From positions 1,426,001 to 1,490,000 of the forward strand of contig NZ_MDGQ01000005.1 of assembly GCF_001747105.1 (NCBI RefSeq): a stretch of DNA of 64,000 nucleotides, in the 5' to 3' direction. Positions 25,786 to 36,600 of this stretch are shown here, in pieces. This stretch comes from Roseivirga misakiensis. Its GTDB lineage: Bacteria > Bacteroidota > Bacteroidia > Cytophagales > Cyclobacteriaceae. The translations under genes and the position numbers were made by a program. Numbering within the stretch: the stretch's first letter is position 1; each line of letters begins with the position of its first letter. The notes beneath the pieces are model-generated. The model was not told the origin of the DNA. It ran no database searches and saw only the letters and a list, made by a program, of their open reading frames with translations.

Positions 25786-27177
25786 ATGAAAAAACTTGGA
25801 ATACTCATTATATCAATCGGTCTATGTGCGGGTTTGAAAGCTCAATCAATTGACCAGGAAACGCTAAATCGGGTCGAAATTTTTATCGACAAAGCCGTTG
25901 AAGGCTTCGATATCCCTTCGGTAATAGTAGGCATAGTTGAAGGCGGAGCATTAAAGCACACGATTTCACGAGGGGAGTACAAAAGAGGAAGTGGTCAGAA
26001 AGTAAATGGTCAATCACAATATCAGATCGCCTCGCTTACTAAATCCATGACGGCCATCATTGCCAATAGTCTATCGTTGGAAGGTAAACTGGATTTAGAC
26101 AGGTCTATTTCCGATTTCCTGAAAGATGATCTTGGTGCTCAAAAGTCAAAGACCTTCGCAAATATTACATTAAAGGATGTCTTGCAGCATCGCGCAGGCC
26201 TACCCAATGATGGTGCCTCCATTCCACCTACGCCAAATGGACAAGCCATGATTGGCGGATACACAAAGGATAACTTTTTCAAAGATCTATCAAATATGGA
26301 GTTGAAAGAAGATCAGATCGGCAATTTTGGTTATTCAAATTTTGGCTTTGCGCTCATCGGCTATATCCTGACCAAGGAAACAGGCGAATCTTATGAAAAT
26401 CTGCTACAGCGTTATGTTTTTAAACCTTATGGCTTAAATGCTTCTACCAGCGATTTAGAATCTGTGAGAAGTACTTTGGTTACGCCATATCATGTACATA
26501 AGCGAAATGCCGAAACGGCTGCTTGGGAAATGGGAATGTCAATTCCAGCAGGTGGAGTGCTATCGACAGTTTCAGATTTATCTAAGCTGCTGATCGCTGA
26601 AATGGAAGCATTCCAACAGTATCAAAAAGATGGAATCGTGACGCCTTTAGTTCTTACTGCGGATAAAAAACCATTGGTGGAAACTACCAACTATGGATAT
26701 GGCTTTTTTGAAGGTAAGAACCCAAGCGATCATAGTATTATGCAGTTAGGGCATGGTGGGGATGTAGATGGTTTTGGAAGTTTCTTCGAGTTTTACCCTG
26801 ATTTAGATATGGGATTGATTCTACTGACTTCCAGTGGGGGTTCTTGGTTCAATGACTTGAAGGCCGACGTCGAGAAACTGATTTTAGGCATTCCAGTAAA
26901 GGATAGTATGCCACTGTCCAAAGCGGAGCTGAAAAAGTACATTGGTAAATATGATTTTGGGAAAGGGCAAGTGATGCGCATTTTCAGACGCGGCAATTAC
27001 CTGATGACGACCCTAAATGGCTCAAGTCCAGCTCGTTTATATGCAGAAAGTGAAAACGAGTTTTTCTATAAAAGCATGAATTCTTCATTTGAATTTGAAT
27101 TGGACAAGAGAGGGAAAATTAGCAAAACCATATACAGACAAGGGGAACAGGAGTTTTTCCCGAAGAAGATTCGGTAA
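25786..27177 (+). CDS. Serine hydrolase, beta-lactamase/DD-peptidase family, intact
   Basis: 463 residues. Signal peptide (to about residue 20, LKAQ). The three active-site elements are all present: S83-L-T-K86 (QIASLTKS), Y183-S-N185 (FGYSNFGF), and HGG in QLGHGGDVDG replacing the KTG triad. A C-terminal domain of about 90 residues (from KAELKKYIGKYDF) resembles the DUF3471/lipocalin-like tail common in these proteins. It should be a periplasmic or secreted esterase, peptidase or amidase; substrate unknown. A strong terminator follows. Confidence 0.9.
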   Translation: MKKLGILIISIGLCAGLKAQSIDQETLNRVEIFIDKAVEGFDIPSVIVGIVEGGALKHTISRGEYKRGSGQKVNGQSQYQIASLTKSMTAIIANSLSLEGKLDLDRSISDFLKDDLGAQKSKTFANITLKDVLQHRAGLPNDGASIPPTPNGQAMIGGYTKDNFFKDLSNMELKEDQIGNFGYSNFGFALIGYILTKETGESYENLLQRYVFKPYGLNASTSDLESVRSTLVTPYHVHKRNAETAAWEMGMSIPAGGVLSTVSDLSKLLIAEMEAFQQYQKDGIVTPLVLTADKKPLVETTNYGYGFFEGKNPSDHSIMQLGHGGDVDGFGSFFEFYPDLDMGLILLTSSGGSWFNDLKADVEKLILGIPVKDSMPLSKAELKKYIGKYDFGKGQVMRIFRRGNYLMTTLNGSSPARLYAESENEFFYKSMNSSFEFELDKRGKISKTIYRQGEQEFFPKKIR

Positions 27178-27195
27178 TTGAGTCGGAAAAACGAA

Positions 27196-27203
27196 TAACT
27201 TTG
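27196..27203 (+). promoter_or_regulatory. Candidate -7 box (TAACTTTG) for the MoaD/ThiS-like gene
   Basis: TAACTTTG fits TAnnTTTG; a TTG lies at 27178-27180, but the 15-base spacer is short. The predicted start of transcription would fall inside the first arm of the terminator hairpin that follows. Confidence 0.35.
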
Positions 27204-27204
27204 A

Positions 27205-27250
27205 ATCATCAATTCAGTCTATTTTGGCTGAATTGATGATTTTTTCTTTT
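27205..27250 (+). terminator. Intrinsic terminator of the serine hydrolase gene
   Basis: ATCATCAATTCAG (27205-27217) pairs perfectly over 13 bp with CTGAATTGATGAT (27228-27240) around a 10-base loop, followed by TTTTTCTTTT. The T-run ends one base before the next gene's ATG. Confidence 0.9.
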
Positions 27251-27251
27251 A

Positions 27252-27524
27252 ATGGCAACTGTAAAATTCACTTCTAACCTCAAGCGATTCTACCCAGAAC
27301 TTGTACCGCTCAAAGTTCAAGGTGGCACAGTAGCAAGTGCACTCAGCGAGGTAGAAGCTAAGTTTGCTGGGATCAAGGGCTATATTCTTGACGATAATGG
27401 AAGAGTTCGCGAACATGTAAATTTATACATAGGAGGAGATTTAATTACCGATCGCGAGACATTGTCAGATAAATTATCAGCAGGAGATGAGTTGTATATT
27501 ATGCAGGCCATTTCAGGAGGTTAA
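27252..27524 (+). CDS. MoaD/ThiS-family sulfur-carrier-like protein
   Basis: 90 residues. Ubiquitin-like beta-grasp pattern: VKFTSNLKRF, then VALSEVEAKF-like helix (ASALSEVEAKFAG), VNLYIGGD, and the C-terminal ISGG. The terminal double glycine is the site that is adenylated and thiocarboxylated in MoaD and ThiS. No MoeB/ThiF, MoaE or thiamine gene lies nearby, so the pathway cannot be told; similar stand-alone proteins work in molybdopterin or cysteine synthesis. Its ATG directly abuts the T-run of the upstream terminator, so the message must start inside the hairpin or read through it. Confidence 0.88.
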   Translation: MATVKFTSNLKRFYPELVPLKVQGGTVASALSEVEAKFAGIKGYILDDNGRVREHVNLYIGGDLITDRETLSDKLSAGDELYIMQAISGG

Positions 27525-27688
27525 GTCAATTCTCCGTCCGTCACTTCAGCCCAATTTCTATCAGTTTTATCCATTACAAATTCCCTTAAATTGGATCACG
27601 TACCTTATTTCAGGAGACTTTTGATACGTCAATAATACATCATTAAGTATTTATGACAGATTCATTTCGTGCATTGCTGTCATACTTA

Positions 27689-27696
27689 TAAGTTTG
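27689..27696 (+). promoter_or_regulatory. Candidate -7 box (TAAGTTTG) for the beta-glucosidase gene
   Basis: TAAGTTTG matches TAnnTTTG, 16 bases before the ATG at 27713. The nearest TTG upstream (27674-27676) is too close for a good -33 element. Confidence 0.35.
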
Positions 27697-27712
27697 TGTT
27701 ATACACTTGACT

Positions 27713-29089
27713 ATGAAAAAGTTTCCTGAAGGCTTTATCTGGGGTTCGGCCACCTCGTCTTATCAAATTGAAGGCGCGCATGATTTAGATGGAAAAGGTC
27801 CGTCTATATGGGATGTCTTTTGTACCGTTCCGAATCGTATAAAAAACGGTGATAATGGAAATATTGGCATCGATCATTATCATAAGTTTAAAGAAGATGT
27901 AGCTCTTATGAAATCGCAAGGTTTCAAAGCCTATCGCTTTTCGATCGCATGGCCTAGAGTGATGCCAGAAGGAAAGGGTAAAGTCAACGAGAAGGGCATA
28001 GCCTTTTATTCAGATTTAATCGATGAATTATTGGCCAATGATATTCAACCTTGGGTTACTTTATATCACTGGGATTTGCCACTGGCCCTACAGATGGAAG
28101 AAGATGGCTGGTTAAACCCAAAAATCAGCGAATATTTTAAAGATTATGCCGATTTATGCTTTGACCGTTTTGGCGATCGTGTTAAAAACTGGATTACCTT
28201 AAACGAACCATGGGTTGTTTCAATTCTAGGTTATGGTCAAGGTGCTTTTGCACCGGGCAGAAAATCGAATACTGAGCCTTATTTGGCGGCGCATCACTTA
28301 TTAGTTTCCCATGCGAAAGCGGTCGATTTGTATAGAACAAAATATGCACATCAAAATGGGGCGATCGGCATTACCAATAACTGCGATTGGAGGGAGCCAC
28401 TCACTGATAAAAAAGAAGATGTTGAAGCGGCAGAAAGAGCTTTACAGTTCTTTTTAGGGTGGTTTGCTGATCCAGTGTATTTCGGAGACTATCCGGCAGT
28501 CATGAAAGAAAGATTAGGAGAGAGATTACCAGAGTTCACGGCGGAAGAGTCGCGATTAGTAAAGGGCTCATCTGACTTCTTTGGCCTAAATCACTACACG
28601 ACCATGTATGCAGCAGACGAAGCTGAAAATCCTCAGGCAAATATTAAGGGGAATGGTGGTATTTCAGAAGATCAAGGGGTTAGTTTAACCCAAGACCCTG
28701 ATTGGACACTTACTGCCATGGATTGGGCGGTTGTGCCTTGGGGATGTAGGAATTTACTCCAGTGGATCGCTAATCGCTATAACGACCCTTCCATTTATAT
28801 CACCGAAAATGGATTTGCCTGCGATGATGAGATGGTCAATGGGCAAGTAGATGATTCAAATACTCGTTTAGCTTACTACAAGGGCTACTTGGAAGGCTGC
28901 CACGAAGCAATTTCTAACGGGGTAAATTTAAAAGGCTATTTTGCCTGGAGCATGTTCGATAACTTTGAGTGGGCTCACGGGTATGGCTCCAGGTTTGGGC
29001 TTAATTACGTGGATTACAAGACATTAGTGCGTACTCCTAAGGCATCGGCCCTTTGGTTTGCCGATTTAATAAAAAAGAACCAACTCTAG
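27713..29089 (+). CDS. GH1 beta-glucosidase
   Basis: 458 residues, full GH1 length. N-terminal signature FPEGFIWGSATSSYQIEGA; acid/base E165 in TLNEPWV; nucleophile E365 in YITENGFA; sugar-site motifs YHWDLPLALQ and YFAWSMFDNFEWAHGY. All catalytic residues are present. There is no signal peptide, so it acts in the cytoplasm on imported beta-glucosides or cello-oligosaccharides. A TTG six bases upstream (27707) is a possible but less likely start. A terminator follows within 3 bases. No transporter or regulator is beside it. Confidence 0.95.
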   Translation: MKKFPEGFIWGSATSSYQIEGAHDLDGKGPSIWDVFCTVPNRIKNGDNGNIGIDHYHKFKEDVALMKSQGFKAYRFSIAWPRVMPEGKGKVNEKGIAFYSDLIDELLANDIQPWVTLYHWDLPLALQMEEDGWLNPKISEYFKDYADLCFDRFGDRVKNWITLNEPWVVSILGYGQGAFAPGRKSNTEPYLAAHHLLVSHAKAVDLYRTKYAHQNGAIGITNNCDWREPLTDKKEDVEAAERALQFFLGWFADPVYFGDYPAVMKERLGERLPEFTAEESRLVKGSSDFFGLNHYTTMYAADEAENPQANIKGNGGISEDQGVSLTQDPDWTLTAMDWAVVPWGCRNLLQWIANRYNDPSIYITENGFACDDEMVNGQVDDSNTRLAYYKGYLEGCHEAISNGVNLKGYFAWSMFDNFEWAHGYGSRFGLNYVDYKTLVRTPKASALWFADLIKKNQL

Positions 29090-29091
29090 CC

Positions 29092-29117
29092 AACGCAAAC
29101 CTTTGCGTTTTTATTTA
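29092..29117 (+). terminator. Intrinsic terminator of the beta-glucosidase gene
   Basis: AACGCAAA (29092-29099) pairs with TTTGCGTT (29102-29109); the tight turn probably opens one or two pairs. A T-rich stretch follows (TTTATTT). Confidence 0.75.
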
Positions 29118-29151
29118 AATAATAGCAGGGTGTAAACCGTTTTAAGTGTAT

Positions 29152-29159
29152 TAAATTTG
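29152..29159 (+). promoter_or_regulatory. Candidate -7 box (TAAATTTG) for the first giant T9SS gene
   Basis: TAAATTTG matches TAnnTTTG, 68 bases before the ATG at 29228. No clear -33 TTG is present. Confidence 0.3.
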
Positions 29160-29227
29160 CCGGCGAGAGCAAGTCCGCTGTCTACCTCAACATACAGTAC
29201 TTTTCTAACGGTATAATTTACCTAAAC

Positions 29228-32200
29228 ATGTGCCCAAATCCATTGGCAAGAAGAGGCTTTTTCTTGTCTTGTATGTTGCTATTTAACCTTAGCCTGTTTG
29301 CTCAAACAGGACCTGGAGGGGTGGGTTCAAATACCAATAACATCCTATGGTTAAAGGCGGATGAAATTACTGGTTTATCAAATGGCCAAGACGTTCAGAC
29401 ATGGTCTGATTTCTCTGGAAATGGTAACACATTAACCCAACCAGACGCTTCCTTTAGTCCTGTTTTTCAAACTGGGCAAATAAATGGACTTCCAGTGGTT
29501 CGCTTTAATAAAACCAATGGCAGGATAAGAAGGACAAGCTTTTCAGGTTTTGCGACGAGCGCCATTACGGCTATTTACGTAAATAAGACCACCGATAGTG
29601 GTGATGGCGTATTGTCTTATGCCAGTTCTGCTAGTAACAACGACTTTCTACTTTTTAGAAGTGAAAGCTTGAATGTATACCGAGGGCCTAATATTTCTTC
29701 AGGTGTCTCCTTCAATGATAACGCTTTTCATATTACCAATGCCGCATGGAGAGGGAGTGATGGAAGTGTGGAAGTATGGAAAGATGGTAGTCAGGATTTC
29801 ACCACGACTGGTTTTAGAACAGGAACTTCAATTACAGCTGGCGGTAGTTTAGCTGTAGCTGGTGAACAGGACTCTCAAGACGGCGGCTATGCCTCAAATC
29901 AGGCACATTTTGGTGACTTTTCTGAGGTGATGATTTTTAATACTTACTTAAATGAAGCCCAGCAGATTATTATCGCAAACTATTTAGCGGCAAAGTATGC
30001 GCTGTCCATTTCAAATGATCGATTTGCCTATGAATCAACTCACGGCAATGATGTAGCGGGAATTGGACGTGAAGATGCTAGTAATACGCACACCGAAGCT
30101 ATGTCTGACGATATTTTAAGAGTTGAAGGTGCCGATGGTCTTGATGCAAATCAGGAGTATTTACTCTTTGGTCATGATGCTGGAGATGCCACGACAGCTT
30201 GGACCACTACAGAGGCCCCAAACAGTGGTGTAAATATTCAGCGTTTGGCGCGTGAATGGCGGTTTGATGAAACGGGTACAGTTGGAAATATTGACATTGT
30301 TATAGACATAAATGATCTACCTGCTTTACCAGCCGATCATACGGTTTACGCCTTAATGGTTGATAGTGACGGGGATTTTAGCAGTGGGGCAAGTGTTTAT
30401 GAATTAACACTTTCTGCTGGGACTGAATACTCTTACGATGGATACGACATCAACGATGGAGATTATATGGCAATAGCAGCCGTGCGGCCTGTGATAGAGC
30501 ATACGCTAACTACTGATGTAGGTGCCGAAAGTGTGAGCCCTACGATTGAAGTGTCTTTAAACTTTATTCCAGCAACTAACAGAACCGCTGAAGTAACGAC
30601 CTCCGATATTTCAACAACCACAGGCGATGATTATGTGGCATTGAGTAGTTCTACAGTGACTATAACTACTGGAAATACTACCACCACATACAGTTTAACG
30701 GTGACTGACGATATGGATGAAGAATCCAATGAGTCATTGTTAATTACCCTCGCCAATCCTTCTTCAGGTTTAAATATTGGCGATAATGATGAGTTTACTT
30801 ACACGATTGAGGATAACGATCAAATTAGAAAAGTGTACTTCGATGTTGCTTCTAGTAGCGGTTCAGAAACCATACTGACAGCTAATGTGGCATTAGAAAT
30901 CAGCTTGGTAGACATGTCCAATCCTACAAGTGTAGACTATGCCGTTACTGGTGGCACTGCTACGGGAGGTGGCACAGACTACACCTTGGCCTCTGGTACC
31001 GTCACATTTTTGGCTGGTACCACTACTGGATCTTTTGACATTACGATAAATAATGATGGTTTATTTGAAGTTGACGAGACTATAATTATCACATTATCGA
31101 ATCCAGTGAATGCCAACCTAGACAACACCATGCCTTTTGCAGGGTCGGGTGCGATTACACATACTTATACGATCACGAACGACGACGCTACACCAGAAAT
31201 TCAGTTCAGCAATACGTCGGCCTCTGGGTCTGAAACTGTCACATCAGTAGCTATTCAGGTAGAACTTGATGCGGTGTCGGGTGCAGATGCATCTGCTTCT
31301 TATACTATTTCTGGTGCCAGTACAGCTACTGGAGTTGGGGTAGATTATACATTAGCCGCAGGAACTATTACCATACCTGAGGGCAGTACGACGGCGAATA
31401 TTAACGCTACAATTATAGACGATTCAGTAGAAGAACTAGCAGAGACGCTTATTCTCAATCTTTCTACCCCAAGTAATGCGGATTTGGGTACCAATACGGC
31501 CTTTACCTATACTATTATAAATAATTCAGTTATTGGGTTTACCGGTCCGGGTGGTGTAGGGCAATCAAGTAGTAATATTCTCTGGGTTAGGCCTGAAGAA
31601 TTAGCAGATGTTTCTGATGGTACAGACATAACGTCTTGGGCCGATTTCTCTGGTAATGGAAATAACCTAGCGCAATCAGACAATGCATTTACACCTAGAC
31701 ATTATAATAGCGTTGTAAATGGTCAACCGATAGTACGCTTCGAACAGTCCAATGGCCGTTTAGTAAAAGATAACTTTGGAGATTTTCCATCGAGTGAAAT
31801 TACCGCAATCTTGGTTAACGCAACCAATGAAACTTCCGATGACGGTTTATTATCCTATGCCAGTAGTGCTAGCGATAATGACTTTCTATTATTTAGCACC
31901 AATAGTTTGAGCCTTTTTAGAGGTGGTTCAAACACTAATTCAGGTGTAGCATTCAACGGTGGCTCGTTTAACATATCGACAGCTTCATGGCAGACAAGTG
32001 GAAACGTTTCTGTCTGGAAAAATGGCAGTGAGGCCTATACTACTACTGGCTTTCAGAGCGGTACTTCAATCACCAATAATGGTGCACTTGCTATTGGGGC
32101 AGAACAAGATGGTATAAACAGCGGATATGATGCCAGTCAAGATCATTTGGGTGATTATGCAGAAGTCGCCATCTATAATCTTGCCTTAAATGATGCACAA

Positions 32201-33331
32201 GTGATTATCGTTCAGAATTATCTGTCTGCGAAATATGACGTTGCCTTAAGCACAAATAATGTTTACAATCAAGATGATAATGCCAATGGAGATTTTGATT
32301 ACGAAGTAGCAGGCATTGGTAGAATAGGTTCTTCCGATTTACATACAGATGCTAAAGGTTCTGGTATTGTCAGGATTAACAATCCACAAGATATGGACGA
32401 CGAAGAGTTTTTGTTGTGGGGCCATGATAATGCGGAACTAAGAGCCACGAGCACAGATGTTCCAATGGGGATATCTAGACGTTTGGAGCGTGTTTGGCGG
32501 GTAAGTGAGGTCAATCGCTCGGGAGCTGCTGTAGATTTGGGTGCTATTGATATAAGTTTTGACTTAGCTGGCTTAGGAAGTGTAACCCCATCGGATTTGG
32601 TATTGCTGATAGACTCTGATGGTACGTTTAACGCAGGGGCTACTGAAGTTAGCGGGGCATTAGATGATGGTGGTGATACCTATCGCTTTGCGAGTGTCAC
32701 AGGGTTATCCAATAACATGTATTTTACTTTGGCCACATTGGATAAACAACAAACTCCATTGCCAGTAGAATTGCTTTCATTTACGGGGAGGGTCACAGAT
32801 GAATATGCTATTGACTTAAATTGGGCGACAGCTTCTGAAGTTGATAATAGCCACTTTGATATTGAAAGAAGTGAGGATGGATTTGCTTTTATAGTAATCG
32901 GAACTGTTGCCGGAATGGGGCAGAGCGATGCCATAAATCAATATGAATTTCTAGATAAGAGTCCGCTAGTCGGTAGAAGCTATTATCGTTTGAAGCAAGT
33001 CGATTTTAATGGAGTATTTGAGTACTCAAGCATAGTTAGCATTCTTTATGACAACTTTGAAGATAATGCACTTCAAGCACCTAAATTTTACCCAAACCCG
33101 ATCAATAGAGGAGCTAAGGCCCAGATCGAATATTATTCTAAAGACAAGCAAACCATTTCCATTAAGGTGTTGGATAGTCAAGGATTAAGTCTGGCTGAAA
33201 GGAAAGTAAATTTACAAGTAGGAAGAAACTCAATTCCTTTTGAAACTCATCGGCTAAATCAAGGCATGTATTTTCTTAGGATTTACGGTAGCGGCCGATC
33301 GGTCCAAACATTCAAAGTCATCATAAGGTAA
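29228..33331 (+). CDS. T9SS cargo protein, two GPGGVG lectin-like modules plus Calx-beta domains (1367 aa)
   Basis: Signal peptide ends at LFAQ (about residue 25). Module 1 starts at residue 28 with GPGGVG, then ILWLKADEI, SDFSGNGN, a GDFSEVMIFNTYLNEAQQII/NYLAAKY helix (ConA/LamG-like lectin half) and a VAGIGRED/LLFGHDAG/RLAREWRFDE second half. About three Calx-beta domains follow (about 425-770), each ending in a ...YTIxxxD-type strand with acidic calcium-site residues. Module 2 starts near 772. A conserved TPLPVELLSF/LNWATASE domain (about 1175-1270) precedes a type A T9SS sorting domain (FYPNPINRG to TFKVIIR). It is probably secreted by T9SS and surface-anchored as an adhesin or polysaccharide binder. 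The second half of each module resembles what I recall as DUF8202; not checked. Confidence 0.88.
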   Translation: MCPNPLARRGFFLSCMLLFNLSLFAQTGPGGVGSNTNNILWLKADEITGLSNGQDVQTWSDFSGNGNTLTQPDASFSPVFQTGQINGLPVVRFNKTNGRIRRTSFSGFATSAITAIYVNKTTDSGDGVLSYASSASNNDFLLFRSESLNVYRGPNISSGVSFNDNAFHITNAAWRGSDGSVEVWKDGSQDFTTTGFRTGTSITAGGSLAVAGEQDSQDGGYASNQAHFGDFSEVMIFNTYLNEAQQIIIANYLAAKYALSISNDRFAYESTHGNDVAGIGREDASNTHTEAMSDDILRVEGADGLDANQEYLLFGHDAGDATTAWTTTEAPNSGVNIQRLAREWRFDETGTVGNIDIVIDINDLPALPADHTVYALMVDSDGDFSSGASVYELTLSAGTEYSYDGYDINDGDYMAIAAVRPVIEHTLTTDVGAESVSPTIEVSLNFIPATNRTAEVTTSDISTTTGDDYVALSSSTVTITTGNTTTTYSLTVTDDMDEESNESLLITLANPSSGLNIGDNDEFTYTIEDNDQIRKVYFDVASSSGSETILTANVALEISLVDMSNPTSVDYAVTGGTATGGGTDYTLASGTVTFLAGTTTGSFDITINNDGLFEVDETIIITLSNPVNANLDNTMPFAGSGAITHTYTITNDDATPEIQFSNTSASGSETVTSVAIQVELDAVSGADASASYTISGASTATGVGVDYTLAAGTITIPEGSTTANINATIIDDSVEELAETLILNLSTPSNADLGTNTAFTYTIINNSVIGFTGPGGVGQSSSNILWVRPEELADVSDGTDITSWADFSGNGNNLAQSDNAFTPRHYNSVVNGQPIVRFEQSNGRLVKDNFGDFPSSEITAILVNATNETSDDGLLSYASSASDNDFLLFSTNSLSLFRGGSNTNSGVAFNGGSFNISTASWQTSGNVSVWKNGSEAYTTTGFQSGTSITNNGALAIGAEQDGINSGYDASQDHLGDYAEVAIYNLALNDAQVIIVQNYLSAKYDVALSTNNVYNQDDNANGDFDYEVAGIGRIGSSDLHTDAKGSGIVRINNPQDMDDEEFLLWGHDNAELRATSTDVPMGISRRLERVWRVSEVNRSGAAVDLGAIDISFDLAGLGSVTPSDLVLLIDSDGTFNAGATEVSGALDDGGDTYRFASVTGLSNNMYFTLATLDKQQTPLPVELLSFTGRVTDEYAIDLNWATASEVDNSHFDIERSEDGFAFIVIGTVAGMGQSDAINQYEFLDKSPLVGRSYYRLKQVDFNGVFEYSSIVSILYDNFEDNALQAPKFYPNPINRGAKAQIEYYSKDKQTISIKVLDSQGLSLAERKVNLQVGRNSIPFETHRLNQGMYFLRIYGSGRSVQTFKVIIR

Positions 33332-33671
33332 ACCATCGGAGCAGATTAACAATGGCGCTAGGATTTTTGATACGCTATCTAATATGACAGGATGTTTGTC
33401 GATTAAACCAAAAAAAGTGTTGCCAACATACTGCAAATGACTAATTTCGAAACTGAGTTTAATAGATTTATCCAAAAACTACAAGCAATATTTGAGTAGC
33501 GTCAATTAGAGGTTAGTAGTTGAGAAGATTAATTTATTAATAACTTTGACTATTGTTTCTATCTACTGAGCCCTTGTGGTTTTCTCGGTCGGTAGTAGCT
33601 GCAGGTGAGCTTTCGGCGCTGGCGCGTTTATTTACGCGAAACTACACTTGCGACACATTTACTGTGACGCA
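33332..33671 (+). other. Intergenic leader before the 3145-residue gene
   Basis: 340 bases without a convincing gene. An open frame on the minus strand here runs mainly through the 3' end of the upstream gene and shows no family features. The stretch holds a good promoter match (33520-33548), leaving an untranslated leader of about 120 nt, and a short hairpin in the leader (CGCGT/ACGCG around TTATTT, within 33620-33640). No terminator was seen after the upstream gene. Confidence 0.5.
33520..33548 (+). promoter_or_regulatory. Bacteroidota-type promoter, TTG-N18-TAACTTTG
   Basis: TTG (33520-33522), an 18-base spacer and TAACTTTG (33541-33548) match the -33/-7 consensus well. The predicted start of transcription is near 33555, about 115 bases before the ATG at 33672. 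Confidence 0.55.
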
Positions 33672-36600
33672 ATGTTTGGTATAACAGCAAAGAGGTATCT
33701 ACTTTTCTTTATTTTTCTTCTATCATGTAAGCTTGTCATAGCGCAAACTGGTCCAGGTGGCGTTGGTAGTAGTTCCACCAATGTACTCTGGTTAAGTGCT
33801 GATGACATTTCTGGCCTATTGAACAACGAAGCGGTAGCCACTTGGCCAGATAAATCTGGAAATGCCAATGACTTGGCACAACCCATTGCCGCCCATAGAC
33901 CCATCTATATTTCAAACGTGTTGAACGGCTTACCCATTATTCGTTTCAATGACGCGAATAATGAGCGTTTGCAAAGACTAGGAATGACTAGGTTGAATTC
34001 TGATACTTGGAATACTCAAGAGCTGTCAATTGTTTATGTAAACCAAACGACAGATATAGGTGACGTCATTCTACACTATGAAAATCTCGGACTTATTAAT
34101 CCTAATGGCTGGTACGAACTTAAGAATAGCGCTAATCTGAATTTTGTGATGAAAGAGATTGATTATTCAATTGGAGAAGCAATAAATATTGATGGATTCC
34201 ATATTGCTGGTATTGGTATGTCAACTGGTGATGCATACTCTAGTAGCAACCGTCGAAGAATGGAATTTTGGCTAGATGGGAGACTTATAGATGATCGGTC
34301 TAATAGTATAGCACGACCGATCGAATTAGAATTTCCTGGGTTTAATCCAGACAACGGAGACCTTACATTAGGGGCTTTCAATTCTGGTCAACTTGCTGCC
34401 ACTTCACATGCAGGTGATTTTGCAGAGGTGATAATTTTTGATCATGAGTTAAATTCTGCCGAGCAAATAATCATACATAACTATTTGGCCGCTAAGTACA
34501 ACATTACGATCACCAATGATTATTACGCCTACCAAAGTACACATTCACATGATGTAATAGGCGTTGGTCGAGAAACCTCGGCAGACAGGCATACAGGGTC
34601 TATTTCTCCAAGTGGCTTAACGATCATAAGTGGAGCAGGTCTTGATACTGATGGCGAGTATTTTTTTGTTGGTAGCGATGATGGTGATTTCACCACATGG
34701 ACGGCGACAGAGGCAGCCAATAATGATGCAAATTCTCAACGTTTAGCGCGTGAATGGCGCGTGAGCGAAACAGGCGAACTGGGAGTTATGACTTTTAGAT
34801 TTGATGTATCTCAAATGCCAGCGCTGCCTTCAGGATATACGGATTATGTGTTGATGGTGGATAGTGATGGAGATTTTAGTAGCGGCGCTAAAGTATATGA
34901 GGTGAGCAGCATTTCAGGTAATGAATATAGCTATTCGCTAGATGTCGCTGATGGAGACTACCTGGCCATTGGTATTTTAGAGCCGTCTGTTATTATAACA
35001 CAATTGAATACGTCTAGAGCTGAAAGTAATGATGCCAACTTTGAGGTTAGCCTTAATTATATACCCAGTACCGATGTCACTTTAAACATTACTTCAGAAG
35101 GATCCTCAGCAATACCCGATGAAGATTATGAACAGGTCAATATAAAGGTTGTGATACCATCGGGTTTTGAGGGTAGCGTGCCTTTTGTTATTAGCGTGAA
35201 CCAAGATACTGATGCTGAGAGCGATGAAACATTCAAAATCACCATTTCACCCGCCAATGAAAATGACCAAGATATTGGTAGTGCTGTACTGATCTATACT
35301 ATTGAAGATAGTCCTTATGTAGGCTATTTAGGACCCGGTGGTGTGGGAGATAATGCCACGAATGTATTATGGGTTAAAGCTGATGAGATTACTTCATTGA
35401 ATAATGGCGATGATTTGTCTCAGTGGGATGATTTCTCTGGAAACGCTAACAATCTAGGTGCATCCACGTCCACCTTGAACACCAGAACTTTTCCAGCGTA
35501 CATAACAGGAGTTATTAATGGGCTACCAGTGGTTAGGTTTAGTGGAGACAACGATAGGTTAGTTAAAAGGGCCTTTAATACTTTTCCGACTAGCGCGATC
35601 ACGGCTATTTATCTTAATAAAACTACTGATTCGGGAGATGGTATTTTATCCTATGCTATAAGTGGGGGGAACAGTAACGACTTTCTCATCTATGATAGTA
35701 ATAGCTTGAAGTTTCACCGGGGAGCAACTGAATACGTAACAGGTGTAGCCACAAATAACGATCAATTTAATCGAGTGAATATAAGATGGAGAGATAGTGA
35801 TGGTTCCCTTTCTATATTCTTAAATGGAACTTCTGCCATAGAACAAGCAGTGGCGGCTTCTGCCATTATTCCGGGTGGATCATTTGCGCTGGCGGGTGAG
35901 CAAGATGACGTTGACGATGGTTATGACCCAGGTCAAACACATCAGGGAGATTTTGCAGAGGTAATGCTCTACAATGTTTATTTAAATACGGCTCAAAATA
36001 TTATTATCGACAATTACTTAGCCGCCAAGTATGGTCTTACGCCTAACACTGACCTATATAGCTATGAAGCAGATCATCCTCACGATGTAGCTGGTATTGG
36101 AAGAGTAGATGCTGACAATATTCACAAGGCGGCGATGTCGGATAGTATTTTAAGGATTGAGAAGCCTTCCAATTTAACTCAAGATGGTTCTTATCTATTA
36201 TTTGGTCATAATGATGGGGCGCTAAGCTGGGACGGTACGGCTGCCAACAAACTCTTGCGTGATTGGCGCTTAGATAAGACAGGAGAAATGGGTTCAGTAG
36301 ACGTTGTTATTAATACTGTCGATCTGCCAACTTTATCAAACGTTGACCAAACGTATGTTTTACTGGTCGATGCTGATGGAGACTTTAGCGCAGGTGCCAT
36401 TACTTATTTTCCTAATTCTAATGCAGGAAATGAGTATAAGTTTGAAGGCCTGACCCTTGCTGATGGTAGCTATTTATCTATAGGATATATCACGCCAAGT
36501 ATAACCATTACTACTAATAACCCAACAAGTGGAATCGAAGCGAATGATTTTGAATTCGATGTATCTCTTAATTTTTCGAGCGGTAATGACGTGACAGTTG

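Noticed and set aside
33254-33475. 73-codon frame on the minus strand
   Set aside because: It overlaps the end of the 1367-residue protein gene and shows no recognisable motif or start context.
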